From Actinomyces sp. ZJ308 (GTDB lineage: Bacteria; Actinomycetota; Actinomycetes; Actinomycetales; Actinomycetaceae): a stretch of DNA of 64,000 nucleotides. The notes below the pieces were generated by a model. It saw only the letters and a program-made list of their open reading frames with translations. It did no database searches and had not been told where the DNA came from. Location: assembly GCF_011752065.1 (NCBI RefSeq), contig NZ_JAAIJY010000002.1, positions 1-64,000 on the forward strand, given 5' to 3'. This document shows positions 15,596 to 24,711 of the stretch, piece by piece; the first letter of the stretch is position 1; each line of letters starts with the position of its first letter. The position numbers were made by a program, and so were the translations under genes.

Positions 15596-18500
15596 ATGTC
15601 CGTTCCCGATCCTGTCTCCAGCGTGCGGAAAACCGACTCCTCCGTGGCCGCGGGACCGGCTGCGCAACCGACGGCGCCGGTGCCCGGCGGTACCTCGAGG
15701 GTCCTGCGGATGGGGCTGGACATCGGCTCGACCACCATCAAGCTCGTCCTCCTGCCCGAGGTAGCTTCGGGTTCTCAGGCCGAGTCGGCGCCTCCCGTGT
15801 CCCCCTTGTTTGCTGAGTACCGTCGCCACAACGCGGACGTGCGCGGCGAGCTGACCCGGCTGCTGGGGGAGCTCGGCCGGGCCTACCCGGACGCCGTCGT
15901 GCGCGGGGCCGTCACCGGCAGCGCCGGCCTGTCCCTGGCCACCCTCATGGGCCTGCCCTTCGTCCAGGAGGTCATCGCCGAGACCGAGACCGTGCGCGCG
16001 TGCGACCCGCAGGCCGACGTCATCATCGAGCTCGGCGGCGAGGACGCCAAGATCACCTACCTCCACCCCACGCCGGAGCAGCGCATGAACGGCACCTGCG
16101 CGGGCGGCACCGGCGCCTTCATCGACCAGATGGCCCAGCTCCTCCACACCGACGCCGCAGGGCTGGACGACCTGGCCTCGCGTTACACGACGCTCTACCC
16201 CATCGCCTCGCGCTGCGGCGTCTTCGCCAAGTCCGACCTCCAGCCGCTCATCAATCAGGGCGCAGCCGGGGAGGACCTGGCCGCCTCCGTCCTCCAGGCC
16301 GTCGTCACCCAGACCATCGCGGGCCTGGCCTGCGGGCGCCCCATCCGCGGCCACGTCATGTTCCTGGGCGGGCCGCTGCACTTCCTGCCCCAGCTGCGCG
16401 CCGCCTTTGAGCGGACCCTGGCCGATCAGGTCGACTCCTTCACCTGCCCCGACAACGCCCAGCTCTACGTCGCCATCGGCGCCGCCCTGCTCTCCTCGGG
16501 GGAGCCGACGCCGATCTCGGAGCTGTCCACCCGGCTGGCCACCCGCAAGGCCCTGTCCCTGGGCACCTCCCGGATGCGCCCGCTCTTCCGCGACGACGCC
16601 GAGCTGGAGGCCTTCCGCGAGCGCCACGCCCGCGCCCGTATCGAGCGGGCCCCCTGGCCGGTCCCCGCCGAGGCCGCCACGGGGACGGCCGAGCCGAGCG
16701 GTCCGGACGACGAGCTCGACGACCATCTTGACGACCATCTCGACGACGAGGTGTCCGCTGCGGCGTCGGCGCCGGGGGCGAGCGGGACCGCGGAGCACCG
16801 CGACGGCGACTGCTTCCTGGGGATCGACGCCGGCTCGACGACGATCAAGGCCGTCGTCCTGGACGCGCGCGGGCGGATCGTGTGGGAGCACTACGCCGGC
16901 AACGAGGGCGACCCGGTGACGGCCGCCGTGGAGATCCTGCGGCGTATCCACCGCGAGATCCCGGACGGGGTGCGGATCGTGCGCTCCTGCGTCACCGGCT
17001 ACGGGGAGTCCCTGGTCAAGGCGGCGCTGCGCATCGACGAGGGCGTGGTCGAGACGATGGCGCACTACCGGGCGGCGGCCTACCTCAACCCCGGGGTCAC
17101 CTCGGTCATCGACATCGGCGGCCAGGACATGAAGTACCTGCGCATCAAGGGTGACGCGATCGACTCCATCAGCGTCAACGAGGCCTGCTCGGCCGGCTGC
17201 GGCTCCTTCCTGCAGACCTTCGCCCGCTCGATGGGCCTGGAGATCGGCGAGTTCGCCGAGGCCGCCCTGCACGCCGAGCGGCCGGTGGACCTGGGCAGCC
17301 GCTGCACCGTGTTCATGAACTCCTCGGTCAAGCAGGCCCAGCGCGAGTCGGCCACCGTGGGGGAGATCAGCGCGGGGCTGTCCTACTCGGTGGTGCGCAA
17401 CGCCCTGTACAAGGTCATCAAGCTCAAGGACGCCGACCAGCTCGGCGAGCGCGTCTCGGTCCAGGGCGGCACCTTCCTCAACGACGCGGTCCTGCGGGCC
17501 TTCGAGCTGCTCACCGGCCGGGAGGTGGTGCGCCCCGACGTCGCCGGCCTCATGGGCTGCTTCGGTGCGGCCCTGAGCGCCCGGGCCTCATACGCCGGCG
17601 TGCCCTCGGGCCTCATGAGCCTGGGCGAGCTCTCCCGCTTCAGCCTGACCACCGAGACCGCCACCTGCAAGCTGTGCCAGAACCACTGCCAGCTGACCAT
17701 CACCACCTTCAACGACGGCCAGCGCCACATCTCCGGCAACCGCTGCGAACGGGGCGCCACCCAGGAGCGGCGCGCCACCAAGTCCGACCTGCCCAACCTC
17801 TACGACTACAAGTACAAGCGGGCCTTCTCCTACCGGCGTCTGCTGGAGGGCGCGGCCACGCGCGGGGACATCGGTATCCCCAGGGTGCTGGGCATGTACG
17901 AGAACTACCCCCTGTGGTTCACGGTGCTCACCTCGCTGGGCTTCCGCGTCATGATCTCGGGGCGCTCCAACCACGAGCTGTTCGAGTCGGGCATGGACAC
18001 GATCCCCTCGGAGAACGTCTGCTACCCGGCCAAGCTCGCCCACGGCCACATCGAGGCCCTCATCGCCAAGGGGATCACCACGATCTGGTTCCCCTGCGTC
18101 TTCTACGAGCGCGAGCTCGTCCAGGGCGCCGCCGACCACTTCAACTGCCCGATCGTGGCCACCTACCCCGAGGTCATCCGCAACAACGTCGAGGCCGTGC
18201 GCGACGGCAGGCGGGAAGGGCCCGACGGCGTCGAGGGAGCCGCTGGATCCGGTGGCTCAGGCGTGCGGATGCTCGCCCCCTTCCTCAACCTGGCCGACCC
18301 CGCCACCCTGGCCGAACGGCTCGTCGAGGTTCTCGCCGACTGGGACGTCACCCTGCCCGAGGCCCGCCGGGCCGTGGCCGCGGGCTTCGCCGAGGACGCC
18401 GCCTTCAAGGCCGACGTGCGCGCCGAGGGCCGCCGCGCCCTGAGGTGGATGGAGGAGCACGGCCGCAAGGGAATCGTCCTGGCCGGGCGGCCCTACCACA

Positions 18501-21106
18501 TCGACCCCGAGATCAACCACGGCGTCCCCGACGTCATCAACACCCTGGGCCTGGCCGTCCTGTCCGAGGACTCCCTCCTGCCCGAGCCCGACGCCGCGGC
18601 GACCGGCCCGACTGAAGCGGCGAGTCCCGGGGCCGGAACTGAGGTGCCCGCTGAGAGGTCCGGTGAAGCATCCGCGGAGGCATCCACCGGGTCCGTCAGT
18701 CCTTCTGCCGCCGGCTCCCGAGCGGCTCGGTCCAGGTCCGGTGGCGACCGAGCCTCCGGCAAGACGGCTGCCGAGACCACCGGGGAGCCCGGGAAACCCG
18801 GGGGGAGCGCGGAGAGCGGTGAGGACGGGAAGGCCGGGGCCGGCAAACGCCCGGCCCGGCCCAAGAAGCCCAGGAAGCCCAAGAAGACCGACTGGGCCGC
18901 CATCGCCCGCCAGGCCGGATCGCCGCCCGCCAAGGACGAGGCCCAGGCCCCCGACCCCGGCGACGGCGCCGAGCACGCCGTCGCCACCGGGGCGCTCAGC
19001 CGGGCCGTGGCCGCACTGCGTCGTCGGGTGGGCCAGACAGGGACCGACCCGCAGGCACCCGCCGACTGGTCCGACGTCACCGGCGTCGGCCTGCCCACCC
19101 CCGAACCCGTGGCCACCCCGGGCGTCACCCCGCACCTGCGGGTGCGCGACCAGTGGGCCTACCACTCGCGCCTCTACCAGGCCGCCGAGCTCGTCACGAC
19201 CCGTGACGACCTCGAGCTCGTCCAGCTCAACTCCTTCGGCTGCGGCGTCGACGCCCTGACCACCGACCAGGTCCAGGAGATCCTGGAGTCCGCCGGGGGC
19301 GTGTACACCAGCCTCAAGATCGACGAGGTCTCCAACCTCGGCGCCGCCACCATCCGCCTGCGCTCCCTGGCCGCCGCCTCCGAGGCCCGCGCCGCGGACA
19401 AGGCCGCCGGGAAGGCGACTCACGTCGAGGAGGCCACTGAGGGGACCGCGTCTGAGGACGACCTGGAGGGCGCCGCCGTCGAGATCGACACGACCGCCCC
19501 CGCCGAGGGGCCCACCGAGACGACCGCCGGTCGACCCGCAGGGAAGAGCACCGAGAAGGCTGGGGGCGAGCCCGCTGAGAAGACCGTCAACGCTGCCGGC
19601 CGGCCCGAGGCGGGCGCCGCCGGCAGCACCGCCGGGGCTCGAGAGCTGCCGGGGGCCACCGGCCCGGTCTTCACCGAGGCCATGCGCGCCACCCACACCA
19701 TCCTCATGCCCCAGATGAGCCCCGTGCACTTCCGGCCCCTGGAGCCGCTCATGCGGCGCCTGGGCTACCAGGTGGAGCTGCTGGAGTCCGCCAGCCGCGA
19801 CGACCTCGAGGTGGGGCTGCGCTACGTCAACAACGACGCCTGCTTCCCCGCCATCATGGTCATCGGCCAGCTCATCGGCGCCTTCACCGACGGCAGCCAC
19901 GACCCCGACGCCTGCGTCGTGGCCATCTCCCAGACCGGCGGCATCTGCCGCGCCACCAACTACGCCGCCATGCTGCGCAAGGGCCTGCGCGAGGCCGGCT
20001 ACCCGCAGGTGCCGGTCGTGGCGATCTCCCTGCAGGGCATCGAGTCCAACCCCGGATTCGAGCTGACCGCCACCATGGGGCTCAAGATGCTTCAGGGCAT
20101 CATCATCGGCGACACCCTCAACACCTGCCTGCTGCGCGTGCGCCCCTACGAGGCGGTCGCCGGCTCCACCCAGGAGCTCGTCGAGCGCTGGAACCGCATC
20201 ATCGGCGAGTACTTCGAGCACCGGGGCCGCTCGGCCACCTGGGGCGGACGCATCGGCTACCGCCGCCTGCTGCGGGAGATGGTCCGCGAGTTCAACGACC
20301 TGCCCCGGCGCGACGGGCCCCGCCGCCCGCGCGTCGGCGTCGTCGGCGAGATCCTCGTGAAGTTCCAGCCCGACGCCAACAACCACGTCGTCGACGTCAT
20401 CGAGGCCGAGGGCTGCGAGGCCGTCGTCCCCGGGCTCCTGCCGTTCTTCCTGTCCGGGCTGGTGACCGCCCAGTGGGAGGCGCAGGCCTACGGCATCGGC
20501 AAGGAGTCCGTGGCCAAGAAGAAGGCGGCCGTCTGGTTCATCGAGCAGCTCCAGGCTCCGGCCCGAGCCGCGCTGCGCGCCGCCGGCGGCACCTTCGACG
20601 TCGAGCCCTCCACGGCCGAGCTGGCCCGCAAGGCCTCGAAGGTGCTCTCGCTGGGCAACCAGGCCGGCGAGGGATGGCTGCTCACCGGCGAGATGATCGA
20701 GCTCATCGAGCACGACGTGCCCAACATCGTGTGCTGCCAGCCCTTCGCCTGCCTGCCCAACCACGTGGTGGGCAAGGGCATGTTCCGAGAGGTCCGACGC
20801 CGTTACCCCCGGGCCAACATCGTCGCCATCGACTACGACCCCGGCGCCAGCGAGGTCAACCAGCTCAACCGCATCAAGCTCATGATCTCCACCGCCCTCA
20901 TGGCGCAGGACAGCACCGGGCCGGGGGAGCCCGAGCAGGCGGACGGGACCGGTGCCGTCGCGGCCGAGGACGAGCAGCGGGGCGGAGCGAGCAGCGGCAC
21001 GACGGGCGAGGAGCTGCTGGCGGGGCTCGGGCCGGTACCCGACGGGACGCCGTCGTCCCCGGATGTCGCCGGGGACCGGCGTCGTCAGCGGATCCGGGCC
21101 CGCTGA
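15596..21106 (+). CDS. Acyl-CoA dehydratase activase-related protein (2-hydroxyacyl-CoA dehydratase activator fusion)
   Basis: A 1836-residue fusion protein. Two BcrAD/BadFG-type ATPase domains are present: the first starts at about residue 40 (GLDIGSTTIKLV) and has NGTCAGGTGAFIDQ near residue 167; the second starts near 406 (GIDAGSTTIKAVVLD) and has EACSAGCGSFLQ near 530. The Cys of these loops ligate the shared [4Fe-4S] cluster in known 2-hydroxyglutaryl-CoA dehydratase activators. A DUF2229-like region follows with CKLCQNHCQL and GNRCERG (about 690-720), then an HgdB-like part with CYPAK and, towards the end, CCQPFACLPNHVVGKG. Two Ala/Glu/Lys/Pro-rich linkers (about 998-1100 and 1262-1360) lengthen it beyond the usual about 1400-1500. 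Such proteins probably couple ATP hydrolysis to low-potential electron transfer; the substrate is unknown. No dehydratase subunits adjoin. Confidence 0.85.
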   Translation: MSVPDPVSSVRKTDSSVAAGPAAQPTAPVPGGTSRVLRMGLDIGSTTIKLVLLPEVASGSQAESAPPVSPLFAEYRRHNADVRGELTRLLGELGRAYPDAVVRGAVTGSAGLSLATLMGLPFVQEVIAETETVRACDPQADVIIELGGEDAKITYLHPTPEQRMNGTCAGGTGAFIDQMAQLLHTDAAGLDDLASRYTTLYPIASRCGVFAKSDLQPLINQGAAGEDLAASVLQAVVTQTIAGLACGRPIRGHVMFLGGPLHFLPQLRAAFERTLADQVDSFTCPDNAQLYVAIGAALLSSGEPTPISELSTRLATRKALSLGTSRMRPLFRDDAELEAFRERHARARIERAPWPVPAEAATGTAEPSGPDDELDDHLDDHLDDEVSAAASAPGASGTAEHRDGDCFLGIDAGSTTIKAVVLDARGRIVWEHYAGNEGDPVTAAVEILRRIHREIPDGVRIVRSCVTGYGESLVKAALRIDEGVVETMAHYRAAAYLNPGVTSVIDIGGQDMKYLRIKGDAIDSISVNEACSAGCGSFLQTFARSMGLEIGEFAEAALHAERPVDLGSRCTVFMNSSVKQAQRESATVGEISAGLSYSVVRNALYKVIKLKDADQLGERVSVQGGTFLNDAVLRAFELLTGREVVRPDVAGLMGCFGAALSARASYAGVPSGLMSLGELSRFSLTTETATCKLCQNHCQLTITTFNDGQRHISGNRCERGATQERRATKSDLPNLYDYKYKRAFSYRRLLEGAATRGDIGIPRVLGMYENYPLWFTVLTSLGFRVMISGRSNHELFESGMDTIPSENVCYPAKLAHGHIEALIAKGITTIWFPCVFYERELVQGAADHFNCPIVATYPEVIRNNVEAVRDGRREGPDGVEGAAGSGGSGVRMLAPFLNLADPATLAERLVEVLADWDVTLPEARRAVAAGFAEDAAFKADVRAEGRRALRWMEEHGRKGIVLAGRPYHIDPEINHGVPDVINTLGLAVLSEDSLLPEPDAAATGPTEAASPGAGTEVPAERSGEASAEASTGSVSPSAAGSRAARSRSGGDRASGKTAAETTGEPGKPGGSAESGEDGKAGAGKRPARPKKPRKPKKTDWAAIARQAGSPPAKDEAQAPDPGDGAEHAVATGALSRAVAALRRRVGQTGTDPQAPADWSDVTGVGLPTPEPVATPGVTPHLRVRDQWAYHSRLYQAAELVTTRDDLELVQLNSFGCGVDALTTDQVQEILESAGGVYTSLKIDEVSNLGAATIRLRSLAAASEARAADKAAGKATHVEEATEGTASEDDLEGAAVEIDTTAPAEGPTETTAGRPAGKSTEKAGGEPAEKTVNAAGRPEAGAAGSTAGARELPGATGPVFTEAMRATHTILMPQMSPVHFRPLEPLMRRLGYQVELLESASRDDLEVGLRYVNNDACFPAIMVIGQLIGAFTDGSHDPDACVVAISQTGGICRATNYAAMLRKGLREAGYPQVPVVAISLQGIESNPGFELTATMGLKMLQGIIIGDTLNTCLLRVRPYEAVAGSTQELVERWNRIIGEYFEHRGRSATWGGRIGYRRLLREMVREFNDLPRRDGPRRPRVGVVGEILVKFQPDANNHVVDVIEAEGCEAVVPGLLPFFLSGLVTAQWEAQAYGIGKESVAKKKAAVWFIEQLQAPARAALRAAGGTFDVEPSTAELARKASKVLSLGNQAGEGWLLTGEMIELIEHDVPNIVCCQPFACLPNHVVGKGMFREVRRRYPRANIVAIDYDPGASEVNQLNRIKLMISTALMAQDSTGPGEPEQADGTGAVAAEDEQRGGASSGTTGEELLAGLGPVPDGTPSSPDVAGDRRRQRIRAR

Positions 21107-21120
21107 GAGAACCGGCGGGG

Positions 21121-21594
21121 CTATTTCTTGGAGTTCTTGGCCGAGCCCTTGACCTCCGACTTGTCACCCTGGGCGACGACGCAGCTGATCTTGCGGTCTC
21201 CCTTGGCCCAGGTGTCGTCGCTGGGGGAGAGGTACTCGATCTGGTAGCCGGAGCTGGCGGCGTCGACCCCGACGTACTTGGTGAACTCCTCGCCCTGGCA
21301 GAAGCCCTCGCCCAGGGACTTGATCGAGCCCTCGTTGGGAAGCTTGTCGACGTCGTCGGGGAAGGTGGTCTGGGCGATGACCTCGTAGGTGTGGGCCTTG
21401 GCGCAGTCGACCACCGTGACCTCGCCGACCGGGTTGTTCCCGCCGGCCTTGTTGCTCACGGTGTTGTAGCAGTTCCCGACCTCGAGGTCCTTGGTGGCGG
21501 TGGAGGTGCCCGAGGAGAACAGGCTGCAGGAGGACAGTCCCATGGTCAGGGCGGCGGCGACTGGAAGAGCGAGGAGCGTGGTCAGGGTGCGCAT
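21121..21594 (-). CDS. Septum_form-domain lipoprotein
   Basis: A 157-residue lipoprotein: signal peptide MRTLTTLLALPVAAALTMG with lipobox LSSC, then a domain with VGNCYNTV, VTVVDCAKAHTYEVIAQTTF, GEGFCQGEEFTKYVG and RKISCVVAQ. The pattern 'G-x-C ... V-x-C-x-x-x-H-x-x-E-V ... C ... C' is that of the actinobacterial Septum_form family, extracytoplasmic proteins whose role in septation is suggested but not established. ATG 21594 is the natural start, since only from here is there a signal peptide. A related gene at 21848-22453 lies upstream on the same strand. Confidence 0.85.
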   Translation of the reverse strand: MRTLTTLLALPVAAALTMGLSSCSLFSSGTSTATKDLEVGNCYNTVSNKAGGNNPVGEVTVVDCAKAHTYEVIAQTTFPDDVDKLPNEGSIKSLGEGFCQGEEFTKYVGVDAASSGYQIEYLSPSDDTWAKGDRKISCVVAQGDKSEVKGSAKNSKK

Positions 21595-21847
21595 ATACCG
21601 AACCGTAACAGTCACAATGGCGGGATTGTGCCGGTTTTCCGCGGGATTCTGATCGCGGGTGGGGTGCGGTTGAAAAATCCGGGATGAGGACCGGGTGGCG
21701 ACGTGAGACGGAGAGACGGAGAGTCGCCACCCGGCCGGAGTGGGTGGCAGGACGGGGAATGCCAGGTGAGTCAAGGAGTGAGCCGTTGCTCCCGGACGGC
21801 GGCCCGCCTGCCGATTGAGATCCTGTGTCCTGCTCGACGAGGACAGA

Positions 21848-22453
21848 CTAGGAGTTCTTGATGGATTTGTTCAATGGGGAATCATCCTCGTTCTGGGCGA
21901 AGCAGGTGAACTCGTGATCGCCCTGATCCCACGAGGACTGCATGGGGGTCAGAGCGGCCACCATATAGTTCTCGGCCTTGGAGGGCGACCCCACATAGGA
22001 CTGCAGCAGCGGCTCGCAGACCGTGGAGATCTCCTCGGGGGTGTTCGACTCGGCGTAGCTGGAGGCGGTGGACTGAGCCGTTCCAATCATCTCGTACTGA
22101 TGCGGGGCGGAGCAGTCGACAACCTTCGCCTCGCTGGTGCCCGTCCGGCCGCCCCTGGTCTCGTCGACCATCTCGCTGACGCAGTCGCCGGTCTTGAGGT
22201 CGCCGATGGAGACGGTCCTGCCGTCGGCGCTGGCGCTGGAGCCGGCCTTGGATGAGGGGGTGGCCGAGGCGTCGTCGGAGTCCTCGGAGTCCTTGGAGTC
22301 CTTGTCCTTCGTGGAGGCGGACGAGTCGGAGCTGCTTGACGACGAGGAGTCCGTGGGCGTGGTGCTCACGGACTCCTCGTCACAGGCGCTGAGGCTGAGG
22401 GCGAGCAGGAGTGCAGTGGGGAGAGCGATGAGGGCAGAGGTTTTCGTGCGCAT
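21848..22453 (-). CDS. Septum_form-domain lipoprotein with acidic-Ser tether
   Basis: A 201-residue lipoprotein, paralogous to the 21121-21594 gene. The signal peptide starts MRTKTSALIALPTALLLALS and ends with lipobox LSAC, followed by a 55-residue Ser/Asp/Lys tether and the same four-Cys domain (TGDCVSEM, KVVDCSAPHQYEMIGT, STVCEPLLQSYVG, HEFTCFAQN). The two genes are on the same strand, separated by about 250 bp without another gene. Two lipoproteins of one family side by side suggest duplication and divergence. Exported and membrane-anchored; biochemical role unknown. Confidence 0.85.
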   Translation of the reverse strand: MRTKTSALIALPTALLLALSLSACDEESVSTTPTDSSSSSSSDSSASTKDKDSKDSEDSDDASATPSSKAGSSASADGRTVSIGDLKTGDCVSEMVDETRGGRTGTSEAKVVDCSAPHQYEMIGTAQSTASSYAESNTPEEISTVCEPLLQSYVGSPSKAENYMVAALTPMQSSWDQGDHEFTCFAQNEDDSPLNKSIKNS

Positions 22454-22528
22454 GGGTTAACCGTGGCAGGAGCGCGTCGTCGCGTCGATGGGGAGAGGTA
22501 CCAATCTGCCGTTCGGCGGGGAGGCGAC

Positions 22529-23536
22529 TCAGGGGGCCGCGGGGCCGGTTGAGGCCCTCTCCACCAGCCGCGGCACGAGCACCTGCTGCGTGGGCAGATA
22601 GCGGTCCGCGGCACGTCCCACGGCTCGCTCCAGTGCCAGCCGGGCCATGAGAGAGGGATTCTGGTCAATGGTGGTCAGCGGAACGAGGCTGGTGTCCGAC
22701 CTGCGGGCATTGTCGAAGCCGACGACGCTCACCTGCTCGGGCACCTTGACGCCGGCCATGAAGAGGCCCTGAATGATGCCGAAGGCGAGTCGGTCGTTGA
22801 AGGCCGTGATCGCCGTCGGCAGGGTGCCTCCGGCCAGGATCTCCCGGGCCGCCCGGACGCCGTCGGCCTGCTCGAGGCCCCCGGGGATGATGGCCGACTC
22901 CGCTTTGAGGCCGTGCGCCTCCATCGCCTGGAGGTAGCCGGTGCTTCGCTCGGTGCTCGACGGTGCGGTCCGACCATCAACATGCACGATCCGCCGATGC
23001 CCCAGGTCGGCGAGATGGTCAACCGCCATGACGATTCCGCCCCGGTCATCGATGCGAATGACGTCGACGCCGGGGCATGACAGCGGGCGTGCGACGGCGA
23101 TGACGGGAACCTCGTCCGCAAGCACCCGCAGGCGCCCCATGCCCAGGGAGGGCGCGATCATGATCAGGGCCTCACAACGATCCCGCAGGAGCGTCTCCGC
23201 TGCCCTGCGGTCGTCGACGGCGCCGACGACCGCCGAGAGCACCAGCTCGTGCCCGCCGGACTCGGCGGCTGCGTACAGGCCGTCGACGATCTCCGCGTGG
23301 AAGGGCTGGTGGACGCCGAAGGTGACGCCGATGAGGCCCGACCTCGCCGAGCGCAGGGCGCGTGCTCGCTGGTCGGGGCGATATCCCAGGCGTGCCGCCA
23401 CCGCCTTGACCCGACGTCTGGTCTCCTCCGAGGCCCCGGTCGCGTCCCGCATGACGATCGAGGCCAGTGAGACTGAGCAGTTCGCCTCCTTGGCGACATC
23501 GAGGAGCGTCACCCGCTTGCTGCGTCCTCGCGCCAT
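22529..23536 (-). CDS. LacI-family transcriptional regulator of the adjacent sugar operon
   Basis: A 335-residue LacI/GalR regulator. The N-terminal headpiece reads VTLLDVAKEANCSVSLASIV (helix-turn-helix), then the hinge-helix region RALRSARSGLIGVTFG leading into the periplasmic-binding-protein-like core. The core has the usual FNDRLAFGIIQGL and VSVVGFDNAR segments. AAGGAGGA precedes the ATG at perfect spacing. It is divergent from the isomerase-transporter operon at 23771-26108, and the 230-bp gap contains operator-like palindromes at 23585-23612 and 23694-23709. Family knowledge: such regulators repress a neighbouring sugar operon until a sugar or sugar phosphate binds. The inducer is not readable here. 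Confidence 0.9.
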   Translation of the reverse strand: MARGRSKRVTLLDVAKEANCSVSLASIVMRDATGASEETRRRVKAVAARLGYRPDQRARALRSARSGLIGVTFGVHQPFHAEIVDGLYAAAESGGHELVLSAVVGAVDDRRAAETLLRDRCEALIMIAPSLGMGRLRVLADEVPVIAVARPLSCPGVDVIRIDDRGGIVMAVDHLADLGHRRIVHVDGRTAPSSTERSTGYLQAMEAHGLKAESAIIPGGLEQADGVRAAREILAGGTLPTAITAFNDRLAFGIIQGLFMAGVKVPEQVSVVGFDNARRSDTSLVPLTTIDQNPSLMARLALERAVGRAADRYLPTQQVLVPRLVERASTGPAAP

Positions 23537-23584
23537 GGTCCTCCTTCGCCTGAGCTGCCGCGGTCTCCCGAGTGGACTGTAACG

Positions 23585-23612
23585 TCTAGAATTCTAGAAC
23601 GATCGTTCGAGA
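23585..23612. promoter_or_regulatory. Overlapping palindromes, probable LacI-family operator
   Basis: Two overlapping palindromes: TCTAGAATTCTAGA (23585-23598, perfect) and TCTAGAACGATCGTTCGAGA (23593-23612), whose core GAACGATCGTTC is perfect. The central CG and 18-20 bp span are typical of LacI-family operators. It is 49 bp upstream of the regulator's start, fitting autoregulation. Confidence 0.6.
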
Positions 23613-23693
23613 GGTGCTCGGCATAGACTGTTGAAATATTAGGAAATAGGTGGGATCAGGTTGCAGAGTTGTGATCCTCAATGCTGGTATATC

Positions 23694-23709
23694 ACTAGAA
23701 CGTCCTAGT
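23694..23709. promoter_or_regulatory. Second operator-like palindrome before the sugar operon
   Basis: ACTAGAACGTCCTAGT is a 16-bp palindrome with one mismatched pair and a central ACGT. It shares the CTAGAACG half with the palindromes at 23585-23612, so both are likely sites for the same LacI-family protein. It lies 62 bp before the first start codon of the operon. Confidence 0.55.
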
Positions 23710-23770
23710 CTCGTTGGTGTCAGGAGGCGGCACAGAGGCCGCCGGAAACCCTCATGACGAAGGAGTCATC

Positions 23771-23860
23771 GTGCCCACCGCCCTGCCCGTCCGCCCCGAC
23801 ACACGTGAAGCAGGCCTTCTCGACACCGCCGTCGTCACCCTGGAGGAGGTCGCCCGATGA
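23771..23860 (+). CDS. 29-residue coupled leader ORF before the isomerase
   Basis: GTG 23771 is preceded by AAGGAG (23760-23765) and opens a 29-codon frame, MPTALPVRPDTREAGLLDTA then VVTLEEVAR, whose TGA overlaps the isomerase ATG as ATGA. GGAGG inside its end is the isomerase ribosome binding site. The peptide could be a translational-coupling leader or the joined ends of a deleted gene; its amino-acid content looks like ordinary protein, not an attenuator with codon runs. It was not in any family I recognise. Confidence 0.45.
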   Translation: MPTALPVRPDTREAGLLDTAVVTLEEVAR

Positions 23861-24711
23861 GCCCCGTGACCGTTCCCGCCGACAACGCCTTCACCCTCGC
23901 CGCCTGCGCCGAGATGATCTACCTCGACAAGCCCTTCCTCGAGCGCGTCGACGCCATTGCCGCTCGCGGCCTCAAGGTGGAGATCTGGGACTGGACCGCC
24001 AAGGATCTCACGGCGCTTGCGGCACGGCGCGCCGACGGCGTCGAGATCGTCTCCATGACCGGCTACGTCGAGGGCGATCTCACCACCGACGACGGAGTCA
24101 CCCGGATCCTGTCCACCGCGGAGGACTCGCTCAAGGCCGCCGAGACGATCGACTGCCCCCGGCTCAACGTCCACGGGACCGGTCTCGGTGAGGGCGGCAT
24201 CCCCGTGGTCGCCAACGCACATCCCAGCCCGACCGACTGGCTGCGCGCCGTCGACACCTGCCGGCGCCTGGCCGAGCTCGGCGAGCGCCACGGCCGCATC
24301 TTCACCCTGGAGAACCTCAACACCGCCGTCGACCACCCCGGCTGCCCCTTTGCGCTCGCCCGTGACACCCGTGCCCTCGTCGCTGCGGTCGACTCTCCCC
24401 ACCTGCGGATGAACCTCGACCTCTACCACGCGCAGATCGGGGAGGGGAACCTCATCGAGCTGTGCCGGCAGTGCCTGCCGCTCATCGGCGAGATCCAGGT
24501 CGCCGACGTCCCCGGCCGCGCCCAGCCCGGCACCGGCGAGATCAGCTACCGGGCCGTCTCCGAGGCCCTGGCCGCCGCCGGTTACCGCGGCACCGTGGCC
24601 ATGGAGGCCTTCGCCACCGGTGAGGGCGAGAACGGTTCGACGGCCGTGTCCGAGGCTGCTCTCGACCAGTTCATCGACACCTTCTCCGTCTCGGGGGAGA
24701 GATCCTCATGA
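23857..24711 (+). CDS. Hydroxypyruvate isomerase-like TIM-barrel sugar isomerase/epimerase
   Basis: A 284-residue protein of the AP-endonuclease-2 / xylose-isomerase-like TIM-barrel family. It has FTLAACAEMIYLDKPFLERV, VEIWDWTAKDL, RLNVHGTGLGEGG, ENLNTAVDHPGCPFAL, LRMNLDLYHAQIGEGNL and IGEIQVADVPGRAQPGTGEI. The Glu of 'xxENLNT', the Asp of 'NLDLYHAQ', the His of 'HxQ' and the late Glu (VAMEAFA) form the usual divalent-metal site, and the D-V-P-G-R-x-x-P-G-T-G-E signature is characteristic of hydroxypyruvate isomerase (Hyi). It starts at an ATGA overlap with the leader ORF and ends in an ATGA overlap with the transporter, so the three frames are translationally coupled. Confidence 0.85.
   Translation: MSPVTVPADNAFTLAACAEMIYLDKPFLERVDAIAARGLKVEIWDWTAKDLTALAARRADGVEIVSMTGYVEGDLTTDDGVTRILSTAEDSLKAAETIDCPRLNVHGTGLGEGGIPVVANAHPSPTDWLRAVDTCRRLAELGERHGRIFTLENLNTAVDHPGCPFALARDTRALVAAVDSPHLRMNLDLYHAQIGEGNLIELCRQCLPLIGEIQVADVPGRAQPGTGEISYRAVSEALAAAGYRGTVAMEAFATGEGENGSTAVSEAALDQFIDTFSVSGERSS

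Noticed and set aside
18257-20764. 835-codon open frame on the minus strand opposite the activase gene
   Set aside because: It is a mirror of a GC-rich coding strand. The plus-strand frame has recognised domains throughout, while the minus frame is His/Gly/Arg/Asp-rich with no motifs.
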